Of a stretch of 64,000 bases of DNA, positions 17,425-26,759 are shown piece by piece. Source of the stretch: Escherichia sp. E4742 (GTDB lineage Bacteria; Pseudomonadota; Gammaproteobacteria; Enterobacterales; Enterobacteriaceae). Positions within the stretch are counted from its first letter, which is position 1; every line of letters begins with the position of its first letter. The position numbers and the translations under genes are program-made. The stretch is from NCBI RefSeq assembly GCF_005843885.1, contig NZ_CP040443.1:372001-436000 (forward strand). Direction: 5' to 3'. Below the pieces are notes generated by a model that worked only from the letters and a program-made list of their open reading frames with translations, did no database searches and was not told the DNA's origin.

Positions 17425-19569
17425 TTATTGCAGGTCAGTTGCAGTTGTTTTCCAAAAACTTTCCCCCTGCTCGCTCATCTCGACTAAACGCTCGCAAGGG
17501 GTAAAACGAGAACCATACTGTGTGGTCAGTCGCTGCATTATTGCAACCACTTCCCCCGCGCCGAGAGCATCGATATAGCGGAATGGCCCACCAAGAAACG
17601 GCGGAAAACCAATACCAAATACCGCGCCAATATCTCCGTCACGCACACTTCGAATAACCTGCTCGTCCAGACAACGTACTGCTTCATTCAGCATCAACAT
17701 CACGCACCGTTCAGCAATCTGCGGTGCGGACAATCTCCCCTGCCCTTGCGCGCCAATCAGCGGGTAAATAGCGGGATCGACCTGTTTTTTGCTTTTACGC
17801 CCTTTCTGACCATAAAGATAGAAACCCCGGCCATTTTTTCTGCCTTTGCGATCGTCGTTCAAAATTGAAGAAACAACATTTGCAGGCGCGCTAAAACGTT
17901 CTCCATAAGCTGCTTCCAGTACAGGAATAATTTTAGTCCCGGTGTCGATTCCTACCTCATCCAAAAGTTGGATTGGCCCTACCGGAAAACCAAATTTCAC
18001 CAGCGCGGCATCAATGTGCTCTACCCGCTCGCCTTCGGTCAACATGCGGATAGCTTCATTGATGTAAGGCGCTAAGATGCGATTGACGTAAAATCCGGCT
18101 TTGTCACGCACGACAATTGGCGTTTTACCCTGTTTTTTTGCCAGTTTTACCGTGGTGGCGATAGTTTGCGCCGATGTTCCTGCATGAGGAATGATCTCCA
18201 CCAGCGGCATTTTTTCTACCGGACTGAAGAAATGCAGACCGATAACTTGCTCTGGTCGCGTGGCGTGGGCGGCAATATCGCCAATCGGTAAAGATGAGGT
18301 ATTAGAAGCAAAAATGGTATGAGCGGCGCAGTTTTGCTCAACTTCTGCCACCATCTTTTGTTTTAATTCGAGATTTTCAAATACTGCTTCAATAATCAGA
18401 TCGCGATGAGCAAAGCCGCGATAATCCGTCGCCCCCGAAATCAGCGCCAGCTGTTTGTCGCGTTCACTGGCTTTGAGATGTCGGCGGCGCACTTTACTCT
18501 CCAGCTGATCCCAACTGTATTTCAGCGCATGATTAATCCCCTGAGCGTTGATATCTTTAATTCGTACCGGCAGACCCGCTTTACAGGCAGTGACGTAAGC
18601 AATACCGCCGCCCATCAAGCCGCCGCCTAAAATCCCCACGCTGTTTAATGGCGCAGGAGCAGCATCACTGCCGGGATCTTTCTTCACTTCCGTACTGGCA
18701 AAAAAGATATTACGCAGAGCCTGCGATTGTGACGTCATCGCCAGTTCGCCAAACGCCCGTGCTTCAGCGTCATAGCCGCTACTGGTGCCCTGCGCTAACC
18801 CTGTTTCGATAACCTCAAGAATACGTTTTGTCGCCGGGTAGTTGCCCTGGGTTTTCTGTTCTGTTTTTTTGCTTACCATTTTGAATAACAGCGCACGACC
18901 TAATGGCCCCGCCATCACACGTTCACGAACCGGGAGAGTCCGCGACACCGGACGCTCCTGCTTCGCCAGCTCTACAGCGGCTTCCAGTAAAATGGAGTGC
19001 GGAACGACATCATCCACCAGCCCCAGCTTTAACGCCTGCTTTGCCCGGAGTTGTTTACCGGTGAGGATCATCTCTAATGCTGTGCTGACGCCGATCAGGC
19101 GCGGTAAACGCTGGGTGCCGCCTGAACCGGGTAACAATCCAAGTTGTACTTCCGGCAAGCCGAGCACCGTTTTAGGATCGTCAGAGCAGACGCGACCGTG
19201 GCACGCTAATGCCAGCTCCAGCCCGCCGCCCAGGCAAGCGCCGTGAATGGCGGCAATAACCGGAACGGGCAAGGCATGAATTTCCGCCATCAACTGTTGC
19301 CCCTGCCGCGCCAGGGCTTCCGCTTCTTGCGCCGTTTTGCAGTTGCCGATCATGTTGATGTCCGCACCGGCAATAAAGTTGTCCGGTTTCGCGGAGATAA
19401 ACACCACGCCGCGCAGATCTTTATTTTCGCGGAGTTGCTTAATAATGGCGCGCACCTGCGAGGCAAACTCCGCCTTCAGGGTGTTCATTTTCTCGCCAGG
19501 AACATCAATGGTGATGACGGCAATGTTGTCCAGACGCATATTGAGGGTAAATGCTGATGCCATTTCCAT
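17425..19569 (-). CDS. fadJ: Fatty-acid oxidation complex subunit alpha FadJ
   Basis: FadJ (YfcX) is the alpha subunit of the anaerobic beta-oxidation complex with FadI. The 714-residue protein has an N-terminal enoyl-CoA hydratase domain (oxyanion-hole region HGACLGGGLELALACHG near 110) and a C-terminal 3-hydroxyacyl-CoA dehydrogenase with the NAD-binding motif GILGGGLMGGGIAYV near 313 and the HFFSPVEKMPLVEI block near 450. Its ATG overlaps the fadI stop by one base. It is expected to be under FadR control via the site upstream of fadI. Confidence 0.98.
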   Translation of the reverse strand: MEMASAFTLNMRLDNIAVITIDVPGEKMNTLKAEFASQVRAIIKQLRENKDLRGVVFISAKPDNFIAGADINMIGNCKTAQEAEALARQGQQLMAEIHALPVPVIAAIHGACLGGGLELALACHGRVCSDDPKTVLGLPEVQLGLLPGSGGTQRLPRLIGVSTALEMILTGKQLRAKQALKLGLVDDVVPHSILLEAAVELAKQERPVSRTLPVRERVMAGPLGRALLFKMVSKKTEQKTQGNYPATKRILEVIETGLAQGTSSGYDAEARAFGELAMTSQSQALRNIFFASTEVKKDPGSDAAPAPLNSVGILGGGLMGGGIAYVTACKAGLPVRIKDINAQGINHALKYSWDQLESKVRRRHLKASERDKQLALISGATDYRGFAHRDLIIEAVFENLELKQKMVAEVEQNCAAHTIFASNTSSLPIGDIAAHATRPEQVIGLHFFSPVEKMPLVEIIPHAGTSAQTIATTVKLAKKQGKTPIVVRDKAGFYVNRILAPYINEAIRMLTEGERVEHIDAALVKFGFPVGPIQLLDEVGIDTGTKIIPVLEAAYGERFSAPANVVSSILNDDRKGRKNGRGFYLYGQKGRKSKKQVDPAIYPLIGAQGQGRLSAPQIAERCVMLMLNEAVRCLDEQVIRSVRDGDIGAVFGIGFPPFLGGPFRYIDALGAGEVVAIMQRLTTQYGSRFTPCERLVEMSEQGESFWKTTATDLQ

Positions 19570-20879
19570 TATTCCGCCTCCAGAACCATTGCTGCGCCAA
19601 GCCCACCGGCAGCACAGGCAGTCACTAAACCAAATCCACCGCCACGACGGCGAAGTTCATGCAATGTCTGGGTTATCATTCGCACGCCGGTCGCTGCGAA
19701 GGGATGCCCATAAGCAATCGAACCGCCAAGTACGTTAAATTTGCTATCATCCACTTCACCGGTGGCATGAGCACGCCCCAGCACGTCGCGGGCAAAACGT
19801 TCACTGCCGAGCAACTGAATATTCGCCAACGTCTGGGCGGCAAAGGCTTCGTGCATATCAATCAATGTCAGATCGCTCATCGTCAAACCGGCACGTTCCA
19901 GCGCCAGCGGCGTTGACCAGGCTGGACCAAGCAACATGTCCTGCCAGACATCTATCGCGGTAAATGCATAACTGCGCAGATATCCCAGCGGCACCAGCCC
20001 TAATTCTTTCGCCCGCGATTCGGTCATCAGGATCACCGCCGCAGCGCCATCGGTCAGCGGCGTGCTGTTTGCCGCCGTTACCGTTCCGTGTTTGCGATCA
20101 AACGCCGGACGCAGCTTTGCGTAATCGGCAAGCGTGGAATTACCGCGAATATTATTATCTTCCGCGAACGGTTGTTTATAAGGAGGGATAAAGGCGGTCA
20201 TCACTTCTTCTTTGAGTTTACCTTCCGACCACGCCTGAGCGGCTCGCTGATGCGAACGGTGCGCTAATGCATCTTGTTGTTCGCGGGTGATGCCATAGGT
20301 TTTCGCCATTTGTTCGGCGGTGTCGCCCATCCGTAATCCGGTGGAATACTCCGCTACCGCAGGCGGTACGGGCATTAAGTCACGCAAACGCAGGCGAGAA
20401 AAGAGTTTCAGCCGTTGGCTCATCGTGCGGGCTTTGTTGACATCAACCAGCACGCGCGCCAGCTTTTTACTAACGCCAATCGGCAATACCGACGAGGAAT
20501 CTGCCCCACCGGCAATCCCCGCACGAATAGTTCCCGCCATCAGGCTTTCGGCGACGTTTGCAACAGCCTGGAAACTGGTGGCACAGGCACGACTGACGCT
20601 GTAAGCATCGGTATGGACTTTCATTCCGGTGCCAAGAACAATTTCACGCGCAATGTTGGGGGCTTCCGGCATTTGCACAACCTGACCAAATACCAGTTGT
20701 TCAATCACTTCGGCGGGGATCTCGCTACGAGCAAGCAGTTCTCCGACAACCATCTTCCCCAAATCAACTGCGGGAATGCCATGAAAAGCCGTCGCCTGGC
20801 GAGCAAAAGGCGTGCGTAATCCGCTAACGATGGCGATACGATCGCCCTGGCGGGTAACCAGCGGTAAAACCTGACCCAT
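19569..20879 (-). CDS. fadI: 3-ketoacyl-CoA thiolase FadI
   Basis: FadI (YfcY) is the beta subunit of the anaerobic fatty-acid oxidation complex and cleaves 3-ketoacyl-CoA with CoA. The 436-residue protein has the acyl-accepting cysteine in SRACATSFQAVANVAES near residue 99, the GHPFAATG histidine motif near 390, and the C-terminal CAAGGLGAAMVLE motif with the second catalytic cysteine. It is first in the fadIJ operon, and a FadR-like operator lies 26-44 bases upstream. Confidence 0.98.
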   Translation of the reverse strand: MGQVLPLVTRQGDRIAIVSGLRTPFARQATAFHGIPAVDLGKMVVGELLARSEIPAEVIEQLVFGQVVQMPEAPNIAREIVLGTGMKVHTDAYSVSRACATSFQAVANVAESLMAGTIRAGIAGGADSSSVLPIGVSKKLARVLVDVNKARTMSQRLKLFSRLRLRDLMPVPPAVAEYSTGLRMGDTAEQMAKTYGITREQQDALAHRSHQRAAQAWSEGKLKEEVMTAFIPPYKQPFAEDNNIRGNSTLADYAKLRPAFDRKHGTVTAANSTPLTDGAAAVILMTESRAKELGLVPLGYLRSYAFTAIDVWQDMLLGPAWSTPLALERAGLTMSDLTLIDMHEAFAAQTLANIQLLGSERFARDVLGRAHATGEVDDSKFNVLGGSIAYGHPFAATGVRMITQTLHELRRRGGGFGLVTACAAGGLGAAMVLEAE

Positions 20880-20904
20880 AACACTCCCCTGTAAAAAAAT
20901 ATAT

Positions 20905-20923
20905 AAAGTGGTCTGACCTGATC
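20905..20923. promoter_or_regulatory. FadR operator-like site upstream of fadI
   Basis: The sequence AAAGTGGTCTGACCTGATC contains the FadR core GGTCTGACC, as an imperfect palindrome. Acyl-CoA release of FadR would turn on fadIJ together with fadL. Confidence 0.75.
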
Positions 20924-21003
20924 ATAGTCTTAACCATTTTTTTACATTTAGCCAAGTGGAGAAAAGGGAAAGTGGGAGCTATGACACAGTGAAGACAGGA
21001 GAA

Positions 21004-21042
21004 AGAAAAGAAAACGCCCCTGCCTGTTGCTGGCAGGGGCGT
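21004..21042 (-). terminator. Intrinsic terminator downstream of yfcZ
   Basis: An 11-bp GC-rich stem (21014-21024 with 21032-21042) and a 7-base loop are followed on the minus strand by TTTTCTTTT. It separates yfcZ from the fadI promoter. Confidence 0.9.
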
Positions 21043-21058
21043 ACGTACCCGAGAGGAA

Positions 21059-21343
21059 TTAACGCAGACCCAGCTGGAAGATCAGCATTTCAGCTTCGCA
21101 GGCAAAAGTGAAATCGATATCCAGGCGAACACCGTCAGACTCTTCAGTGAAAGTCGGGGTGATTTTGCAAGGTTCGGATTCCACGCCACGGGCTTTTTCA
21201 GTCAGCGCCGCCAGCGTTTGTTCTGCTTCTGCGCGGTTTGCAAACACGCGGCTGTAAGACGCGGTGCAATCGGAGTTGTCCATAATGGTGCCAACATCCA
21301 TACAGCAGCAAACCGGGGTTTCATCAGCACTACATTTACTCAT
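21059..21343 (-). CDS. yfcZ: Conserved small protein YfcZ (DUF406)
   Basis: A 94-residue protein of the DUF406/YfcZ family of unknown function. The N-terminal half has a cysteine cluster (TPVCCCMDVG), followed by further cysteines, suggesting metal binding or redox sensitivity, though this is only inferred. The ATG at 21343 has GAGG nine bases upstream. An in-frame start 24 bases earlier adds residues not found in the family. It is a single gene divergent from fadL. Confidence 0.92.
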   Translation of the reverse strand: MSKCSADETPVCCCMDVGTIMDNSDCTASYSRVFANRAEAEQTLAALTEKARGVESEPCKITPTFTEESDGVRLDIDFTFACEAEMLIFQLGLR

Positions 21344-21588
21344 CGTTGATTTCCTCTGTATGTGCACCCAAGGTGCCAGATAAACGTTGCGGATATTTTA
21401 CGCTTCCGGAAAGTACTGCTCCAGTTGTTAATTCTGCAAAATCGGATAAGTGACCGAAATCACAATTAAAAATGATCTAAAACAAAATTCACCCGAATCC
21501 ATGAGTGCGTCACCTCTAAATTTTGCCAGCTGGATCGCGTTTCTTAGATCATATTTGAAAAAATATGGAAACATACTTGCAACATTCC

Positions 21589-21605
21589 ATCTGGTCAGAC
21601 CTATA
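21589..21605. promoter_or_regulatory. FadR operator OA of fadL
   Basis: ATCTGGTCAGACCTATA contains the palindromic core TGGTCAGACC and lies where E. coli fadL has its promoter-overlapping FadR site. Confidence 0.85.
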
Positions 21606-21612
21606 CTCTCGC

Positions 21613-21629
21613 CACTGGTCTGATTTCTA
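21613..21629. promoter_or_regulatory. FadR operator OB of fadL
   Basis: CACTGGTCTGATTTCTA, eight bases after OA, matches the second, downstream FadR site of fadL as known in E. coli. Confidence 0.85.
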
Positions 21630-21714
21630 AGATGTACATCAGCCCCTACACTTCGCGCTCCTGTTACAGCACGTAACATAGTTTGTATAAAAATAAATTA
21701 TTGAGGTTATGGTC

Positions 21715-23055
21715 ATGAGCCAGAAAACCCTGTTTACAAAGTCTGCTCTCGCAGTCGCAGTGGCACTTATCTCCACCCAGGCCTGGTCGGCAGGCTTTCA
21801 GTTAAACGAATTTTCTTCCTCTGGCCTGGGTCGGGCTTATTCAGGGGAAGGCGCAATTGCCGATGATGCAGGTAACGTCAGCCGTAACCCCGCGTTGATT
21901 ACCATGTTTGACCGCCCAACTTTTTCAGCGGGCGCGGTTTATATTGATCCGGATGTGAATATCAGCGGAACTTCTCCGTCTGGTCGTAGCCTCGACGCAG
22001 ATAACATCGCACCTACGGCATGGGTTCCGAACGCACACTTTGTTGCGCCGATTAATGACCAATTTGGTTGGGGGGCTTCCATTACCTCTAACTATGGTCT
22101 GGCAACAGAATTTAACGACACTTATGCAGGCGGTTCTGTCGGCGGTACAACTGACCTTGAAACCGTGAACATGAACTTAAGCGGTGCCTACCGCTTAAAC
22201 AACGCCTGGAGTTTCGGTCTTGGTCTGAACGCCGTCTATGCTCGTGCGAAAATTGAACGTTTCGCGGGCGATCTGGGGCAACTGGTTGCTGGTCAGATTA
22301 TGCAATCTCCAGCCGGACGGACACCACAGGGACAAGCACTGGCGGCAACCGCTAATGGTATTGAAAGCAATACCAAAATCGCTCACCTGAACGGTAACCA
22401 ATGGGGCTTCGGTTGGAATGCCGGTATCCTGTATGAACTGGATAAAAATAACCGCTACGCGTTGACCTACCGTTCTGAAGTAAAAATTGATTTCAAAGGT
22501 AACTACAGCAGCGATCTGCCAATTGGTTTGAATAACTACAACTTTGGTTTGCCAGGTGCCACAGGTGGCGCAACACAGTCAGGATATCTGACGCTGAATC
22601 TGCCTGAAATGTGGGAAGTATCTGGTTATAACCGTGTAGCGCCGCAGTGGGCGATTCACTATAGTCTGGCTTACACTAGCTGGAGTCAGTTCCAACAACT
22701 GAAAGCAACATCAACCAGTGGTGATACGCTGTTCCAGAAGCATGAAGGCTTTAAAGATGCTTACCGCATAGCGTTGGGTACAACTTATTACTACGATGAT
22801 AACTGGACCTTCCGTACCGGTATTGCCTTCGATGACAGCCCGGTTCCGGCACAGAACCGTTCTATCTCCATTCCGGATCAGGACCGTTTCTGGCTGAGCG
22901 CAGGTACTACTTATGCATTTAATAAAGATGCTTCTGTAGATGTTGGTGTCTCTTATATGCACGGTCAGAGCGTGAAGATCAACGAAGGGCCATATCAGTT
23001 CGAGTCTGAAGGTAAAGCCTGGCTGTTCGGTACTAACTTTAACTACGCGTTCTAA
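21715..23055 (+). CDS. fadL: Long-chain fatty-acid outer-membrane transporter FadL
   Basis: FadL is a 14-stranded beta-barrel that carries long-chain fatty acids across the outer membrane; it is also the phage T2 receptor. The signal peptide ends at AWSAG. The mature N-terminus carries the hatch motif (NEFSSSGLGRAYSGEGAIADD), and the C-terminus ends with the barrel signature phenylalanine (NYAF). The start MSQKTLF at 21715 was chosen over the ATG at 21709 because of better spacing to the ribosome-binding site and the known protein. Residues about 269-282 (SSDLPIGLNNYNFG) differ from the K-12 loop as I recall it. Two FadR operators lie upstream. Confidence 0.98.
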   Translation: MSQKTLFTKSALAVAVALISTQAWSAGFQLNEFSSSGLGRAYSGEGAIADDAGNVSRNPALITMFDRPTFSAGAVYIDPDVNISGTSPSGRSLDADNIAPTAWVPNAHFVAPINDQFGWGASITSNYGLATEFNDTYAGGSVGGTTDLETVNMNLSGAYRLNNAWSFGLGLNAVYARAKIERFAGDLGQLVAGQIMQSPAGRTPQGQALAATANGIESNTKIAHLNGNQWGFGWNAGILYELDKNNRYALTYRSEVKIDFKGNYSSDLPIGLNNYNFGLPGATGGATQSGYLTLNLPEMWEVSGYNRVAPQWAIHYSLAYTSWSQFQQLKATSTSGDTLFQKHEGFKDAYRIALGTTYYYDDNWTFRTGIAFDDSPVPAQNRSISIPDQDRFWLSAGTTYAFNKDASVDVGVSYMHGQSVKINEGPYQFESEGKAWLFGTNFNYAF

Positions 23056-23075
23056 TAACACGTAAGTTTAATAAG

Positions 23076-23107
23076 AAAAAAGGTGAGTTTTACGACTCAC
23101 CTTTTTT
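23076..23107. terminator. Bidirectional terminator between fadL and mlaA
   Basis: A 13-bp stem (23076-23088 with 23095-23107), with A-run on the left arm and T-run on the right, serves the convergent genes fadL and mlaA. Confidence 0.92.
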
Positions 23108-23116
23108 ATTTGCGGC

Positions 23117-23872
23117 TTATTCAGAATCGATATCTTTTAAATCATCCTGAATCGCTTGCGCATTCGGGTTTTCCTGCGGTTTGAGTTCTCCGCCATTGGC
23201 GATGAAATCATGACGCTGGAAGTACGCCTCGCGCACCATGGCGTAAGGATCGGAGGACTGGCGAAGCAGGCCGTCGGAATCCAACAACTGTGCACGGGTT
23301 TCGATCCCTTCAAGCGTCCATTTACCCACCGACATCGGCCAGGTCAGCCACGAAAGTACCGGGTAAAGACTATCTGCCATATCACCGCCGTCATCACGCA
23401 GCGTAAAGCTACCATAGAACGGTAACTGAACGTATGGCCCATAGCCCACACCATAGTGACCGAGCGTACTACCAAAACGGTGAGGTTCCGTTCGTTGCAG
23501 TTTCGGATTCGCCATCCCCGCAACATCAATAAAGCCGCCCATCCCCAAAATGGTATTCAGGAAAAAGCGGGTAAAGTGAACCATCCCCTGATAAGGGTCA
23601 CCCTGCAAGAAGTAGTTAACCATCACCGCAGGTTCTTCAAGGTTGCCGGTGAAGTTGCTCAAACCGTTACGCGCCGGTTGCGGAACATAATCACGCCAGA
23701 CAACAGCTACCGGTCGAACCACATACGGGTCTAACACATTGAAGTTAAAATTGTACATGGTGCGGTTGAACCCTTCTAACGGGTCAGAACGCCCTTGCTG
23801 ATCTGTACCGGAACTCGCACACCCCACCAGAAGCGTAGTTCCCAGAGCAAGCGCCGACAGGCGAAGCTTCAT
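23117..23872 (-). CDS. mlaA: Outer-membrane lipid asymmetry lipoprotein MlaA
   Basis: MlaA (VacJ) is an outer-membrane lipoprotein that extracts mislocalised phospholipids from the outer leaflet, working with OmpC/OmpF and passing lipid to MlaC and the MlaFEDB ABC complex. The lipobox LLVGC sits at residues 14-18. The donut-forming core (SNFTGNLEEPAVMVNYFLQG) and the acidic C-terminus are typical. The ATG at 23872 gives 251 residues as in E. coli; a longer frame to 23923 lacks a signal peptide in the right place. No lesions are seen. Confidence 0.97.
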   Translation of the reverse strand: MKLRLSALALGTTLLVGCASSGTDQQGRSDPLEGFNRTMYNFNFNVLDPYVVRPVAVVWRDYVPQPARNGLSNFTGNLEEPAVMVNYFLQGDPYQGMVHFTRFFLNTILGMGGFIDVAGMANPKLQRTEPHRFGSTLGHYGVGYGPYVQLPFYGSFTLRDDGGDMADSLYPVLSWLTWPMSVGKWTLEGIETRAQLLDSDGLLRQSSDPYAMVREAYFQRHDFIANGGELKPQENPNAQAIQDDLKDIDSE

Positions 23873-24175
23873 AAATGTCTCCCTGTTTTTTATGGCTTTT
23901 TTATGGCTTATGCAGTTTGCCATCCATGACGGATCGATACCGTATCCGCCTGTTTAGGTGTGGGCGATTGTAGCAGCACGTCAACTGATGTCCAGACGCC
24001 CTGGTTTGCTGACTTGATCATAGCCTGGTAATCGCCGCCCTGTAGGCTACTTGATTCTGTAGAAACAGAAAAAGGCAAACGCAGCCTTTTATACATTTTC
24101 AGAGTAACTCCCGCCAGTTGCGAGCAAAAAAGCCGCTACGCTTTAGCTATACGTGCTAATTCAAGAGACGACACA

Positions 24176-25108
24176 ATGGACAACGACAAAATAGATAAAC
24201 ACAGCGACGAACTTGAAGTAGAGAGCGAAGAAAAAGAACGCGGGAAAAAAATAGAAATAGATGAAGACCGGCTCCCCTCCAGAGCGATGGCTATTCACGA
24301 ACATATCCGCCAGGACGGTGAAAAAGAGCTGGAGCGCGACGCGATGGCGCTACTATGGTCTGCCATTGCTGCGGGTCTGTCGATGGGTGCGTCGCTACTG
24401 GCAAAAGGGATATTTCATGTCGAGCTGGAAGGCGTGCCAGGGAGTTTCTTGCTGGAGAATCTTGGTTATACCTTTGGTTTTATTATCGTTATTATGGCGC
24501 GCCAGCAATTATTCACCGAGAATACAGTTACTGCGGTACTGCCCGTAATGCAAAAACCGACAATGGGCAATGTCGGCTTACTGATGCGGTTATGGGGCGT
24601 CGTGCTGCTGGGTAATATTCTCGGAACAGGTATTGCGGCGTGGGCGTTTGAGTATATGCCTATCTTTAATGAAGAAACCCGCGATGCGTTTGTTAAAATC
24701 GGCATGGATGTAATGAAGAACACCCCCAGCGAGATGTTTGCCAACGCGATCATCTCCGGCTGGCTTATAGCCACAATGGTATGGATGTTCCCTGCGGCGG
24801 AAGCAGCAAAGATTGTCGTAATTATATTGATGACGTGGCTTATCGCACTGGGTGACACTACCCATATCGTCGTCGGTTCCGTAGAGATCCTCTATCTGGT
24901 GTTTAACGGCACACTACACTGGAGCGATTTTGTCTGGCCATTTGCGCTTCCCACTCTGGCGGGAAACATCTGTGGCGGCACCTTTATCTTCGCGTTGATG
25001 AGTCATGCGCAAATTCGCAACGACATGAGCAATAAGCGAAAAGAAGAAGCACGTCAGAAAGCAGAACGTGCGGAAAACATTAAGAAAAATGATAAAAATC
25101 CGGCATGA
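24176..25108 (+). CDS. yfdC: FNT-family channel protein YfdC
   Basis: A 310-residue inner-membrane protein of the formate-nitrite transporter family. The first 60 residues are highly charged and cytoplasmic (ELEVESEEKERGKK), followed by six membrane segments. The half-helix regions typical of the FNT pore (NLGYTFGFIIVIMARQQLF and FANAIISGWLIATMVWM) are visible, and the tail is basic. The substrate is unknown. It ends 75 bases before argW and marks the left border of the variable region. Confidence 0.94.
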   Translation: MDNDKIDKHSDELEVESEEKERGKKIEIDEDRLPSRAMAIHEHIRQDGEKELERDAMALLWSAIAAGLSMGASLLAKGIFHVELEGVPGSFLLENLGYTFGFIIVIMARQQLFTENTVTAVLPVMQKPTMGNVGLLMRLWGVVLLGNILGTGIAAWAFEYMPIFNEETRDAFVKIGMDVMKNTPSEMFANAIISGWLIATMVWMFPAAEAAKIVVIILMTWLIALGDTTHIVVGSVEILYLVFNGTLHWSDFVWPFALPTLAGNICGGTFIFALMSHAQIRNDMSNKRKEEARQKAERAENIKKNDKNPA

Positions 25109-25183
25109 GTGGCGAGCGTTTAAGCAATCGAGCGGCAGTGTACTTACCCCGCTGTCCATTAGCGGGTATACTCATGCCGCGCT

Positions 25184-25258
25184 GTCCTCTTAGTTAAATG
25201 GATATAACGAGCCCCTCCTAAGGGCTAATTGCAGGTTCGATTCCTGCAGGGGACACCA
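25184..25258 (+). tRNA. argW: tRNA-Arg (anticodon CCU)
   Basis: A 75-base cloverleaf with encoded CCA. The acceptor stem GTCCTCT pairs with AGGGGAC with one G-T wobble, the anticodon stem AGCCC/GGGCT encloses CTCCTAA (anticodon CCT), and the T-arm is GCAGGTTCGATTCCTGC. The 3' half is the known integration target of CPS-53-type prophages in E. coli, and a broken integrase gene begins 165 bases downstream. Confidence 0.98.
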
Positions 25259-25423
25259 TTTATCAGTTCGCTCCCATCATCTGTACCAGTCCGCAAAATC
25301 CCCTTGAATATCAAGCTTTCCGTGCATCCACAGTTCGTCATGGTTCGCGTAAGATTGTTAACAGCCGCACTTCATGACGGGTAAAAAGTGGATAAAATAA
25401 TTTTACCCACCGGATTTTTACCC

Positions 25424-26549
25424 ATGCTCACTGTTAAGCAGATTGAAGCAGCAAAGCCGAAAGAAAAACCATATCGACTTGTTGATGGTAATGGTCTGTA
25501 CCTTTATGTCCCTGTATCCGGGAAAAGGTATGGCAGCTTCGCTACAAGATTGACGGTAAGGAGAAAATTTTAACTATGGGAAATATCCTATTGTATCTTT
25601 ACAGGAGGCTCGTGACAAAGCCTACCAAGCAAGAAAGGACGTGACCGATGGTATAGATCCGGTAAGGACCAAAAAGAGAAACAAGAAAGATAACTCATTC
25701 TCAGCGATCTATAAGGAGCGGTACGCCCACAAGTGTCAGGTATGGTCTGAAGGGTACGCTACTGAATTACAGCGGATGTTTGAAACTGATATTCTCCCAC
25801 TCAAAGGAGCGATGGAGATGGACGAAATCTAGCCAATGGCTCTTTTGTCTGTTGTGCAGAGAATTGAAGAGCACGGAGCCATGGAAAGAGCAAACAAAGC
25901 CAAGCGTCGTTGTGGTGAGGTGTTTCGTTACACCATCGTGACGGGAAGAGCAAAATACAATCCGGCTCTTGATCTCGCTGACGCAATGAAGGGGGACAGG
26001 AAGAAAAATTTCCTCTTCCTTCCAGCCGATCAGGTCCCTGCATTCAACCAAGCGTTAGGGGGATATTCTGGCAGTACAGTTTCGAAGATTGCCACTATAG
26101 TTTTGCAATACACAGTCCTGAGAACTAAATAGCTCAGATCTATGCAATGGACTGACGTCGATTTCACTTCTGGGCTAATTACGATCGACGAATCAGTCAT
26201 GAAAAATCGTAAGCCGCATATTGTTCCTATGTCGTGCCAGGTCGCCGAATTGCTTAAAACATTAAAACCGATCACTGAACTAGTTTCACAGTTCGTATTT
26301 GCAGGAAGAAACGATAAAAAGAAATTGATTAGTGAAAATGCCGTTCTACTAGTCATTCGCCAAATCGGCTATGAGGGACTTGCTATCGGCCACTGCTTCC
26401 GCCACCTATTCAGCACCATTTTACACGAGCATGAATGGCCTTCTGAGGCGATAGAGCGCCAGCTTGCCCACACAGATAAACACTCTGTTCGCGGGAGCTA
26501 TAAGCATGCCCAGTATCTGTATAAAAGGCGTAAGATGATGCAGTGGTGA
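25424..26549 (+). pseudogene. intS: Broken argW-type phage integrase (IntS-like tyrosine recombinase)
   Basis: The start MLTVKQIEAAKPKEKPYRL matches the IntS integrase of the K-12 prophage CPS-53. The frame is lost near 25530 (within SGKR, where VWQLRYKIDG continues in another frame) and again near 25578 (GKYPIVSLQEARDKA resumes). In-frame stops follow at 25830-25832 (after EMDEI) and 26130-26132 (after VLRTK). The catalytic-domain blocks can still be read: LRTK, HCFRHLFST, and the tyrosine in HAQYLYKRR. With two frameshifts and two stops it cannot make active integrase. It anchors the island to argW. Confidence 0.92.
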
Positions 26550-26759
26550 GTCAACTGGATAGACGGTGATGCCACATAACCATCTTGTTTACAAGGTGAC
26601 AGCATAGCTAACAATGGTTAGTTGCTATAAAATGATCACAACTCAATAAATTAAATGATAATCATGAACAATAGTCGAACTCTTTTTTTAGATTACATGC
26701 GTGTGATTGCGTTATCCTCTGCGTCATGACCGCAAATTGGCTATTTTTAAGGAAGTGTA
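26550..26759. other. Gap between integrase remnant and GNAT gene
   Basis: About 210 AT-rich bases. It contains the short acyltransferase-like reading frame at 26664-26729 and the ribosome-binding site AAGGAAGTGTA of the next gene. Nothing else is recognised. Confidence 0.6.
26664..26729 (+). pseudogene. Possible N-terminal fragment of an acyltransferase-3 family gene
   Basis: The 21-codon frame MNNSRTLFLDYMRVIALSS ends in a stop after two more residues. The block LFLDYMRVIA resembles the first membrane segment of acyltransferase-3 proteins (often R-x-x-x-L-D-x-L-R-x-I-A), which O-acetylate surface sugars and are frequent phage conversion genes. The rest of such a gene is absent. The match is short and could be chance. 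Confidence 0.35.

Larger units (their letters stand above)
21344..21714. other. yfcZ-fadL divergent regulatory region
   Basis: About 370 bases without a gene. Besides the yfcZ start signals it holds two FadR operators (annotated separately) and the fadL ribosome-binding site TTGAGG just before the fadL start. No other RNA or coding signal is seen. Confidence 0.75.
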
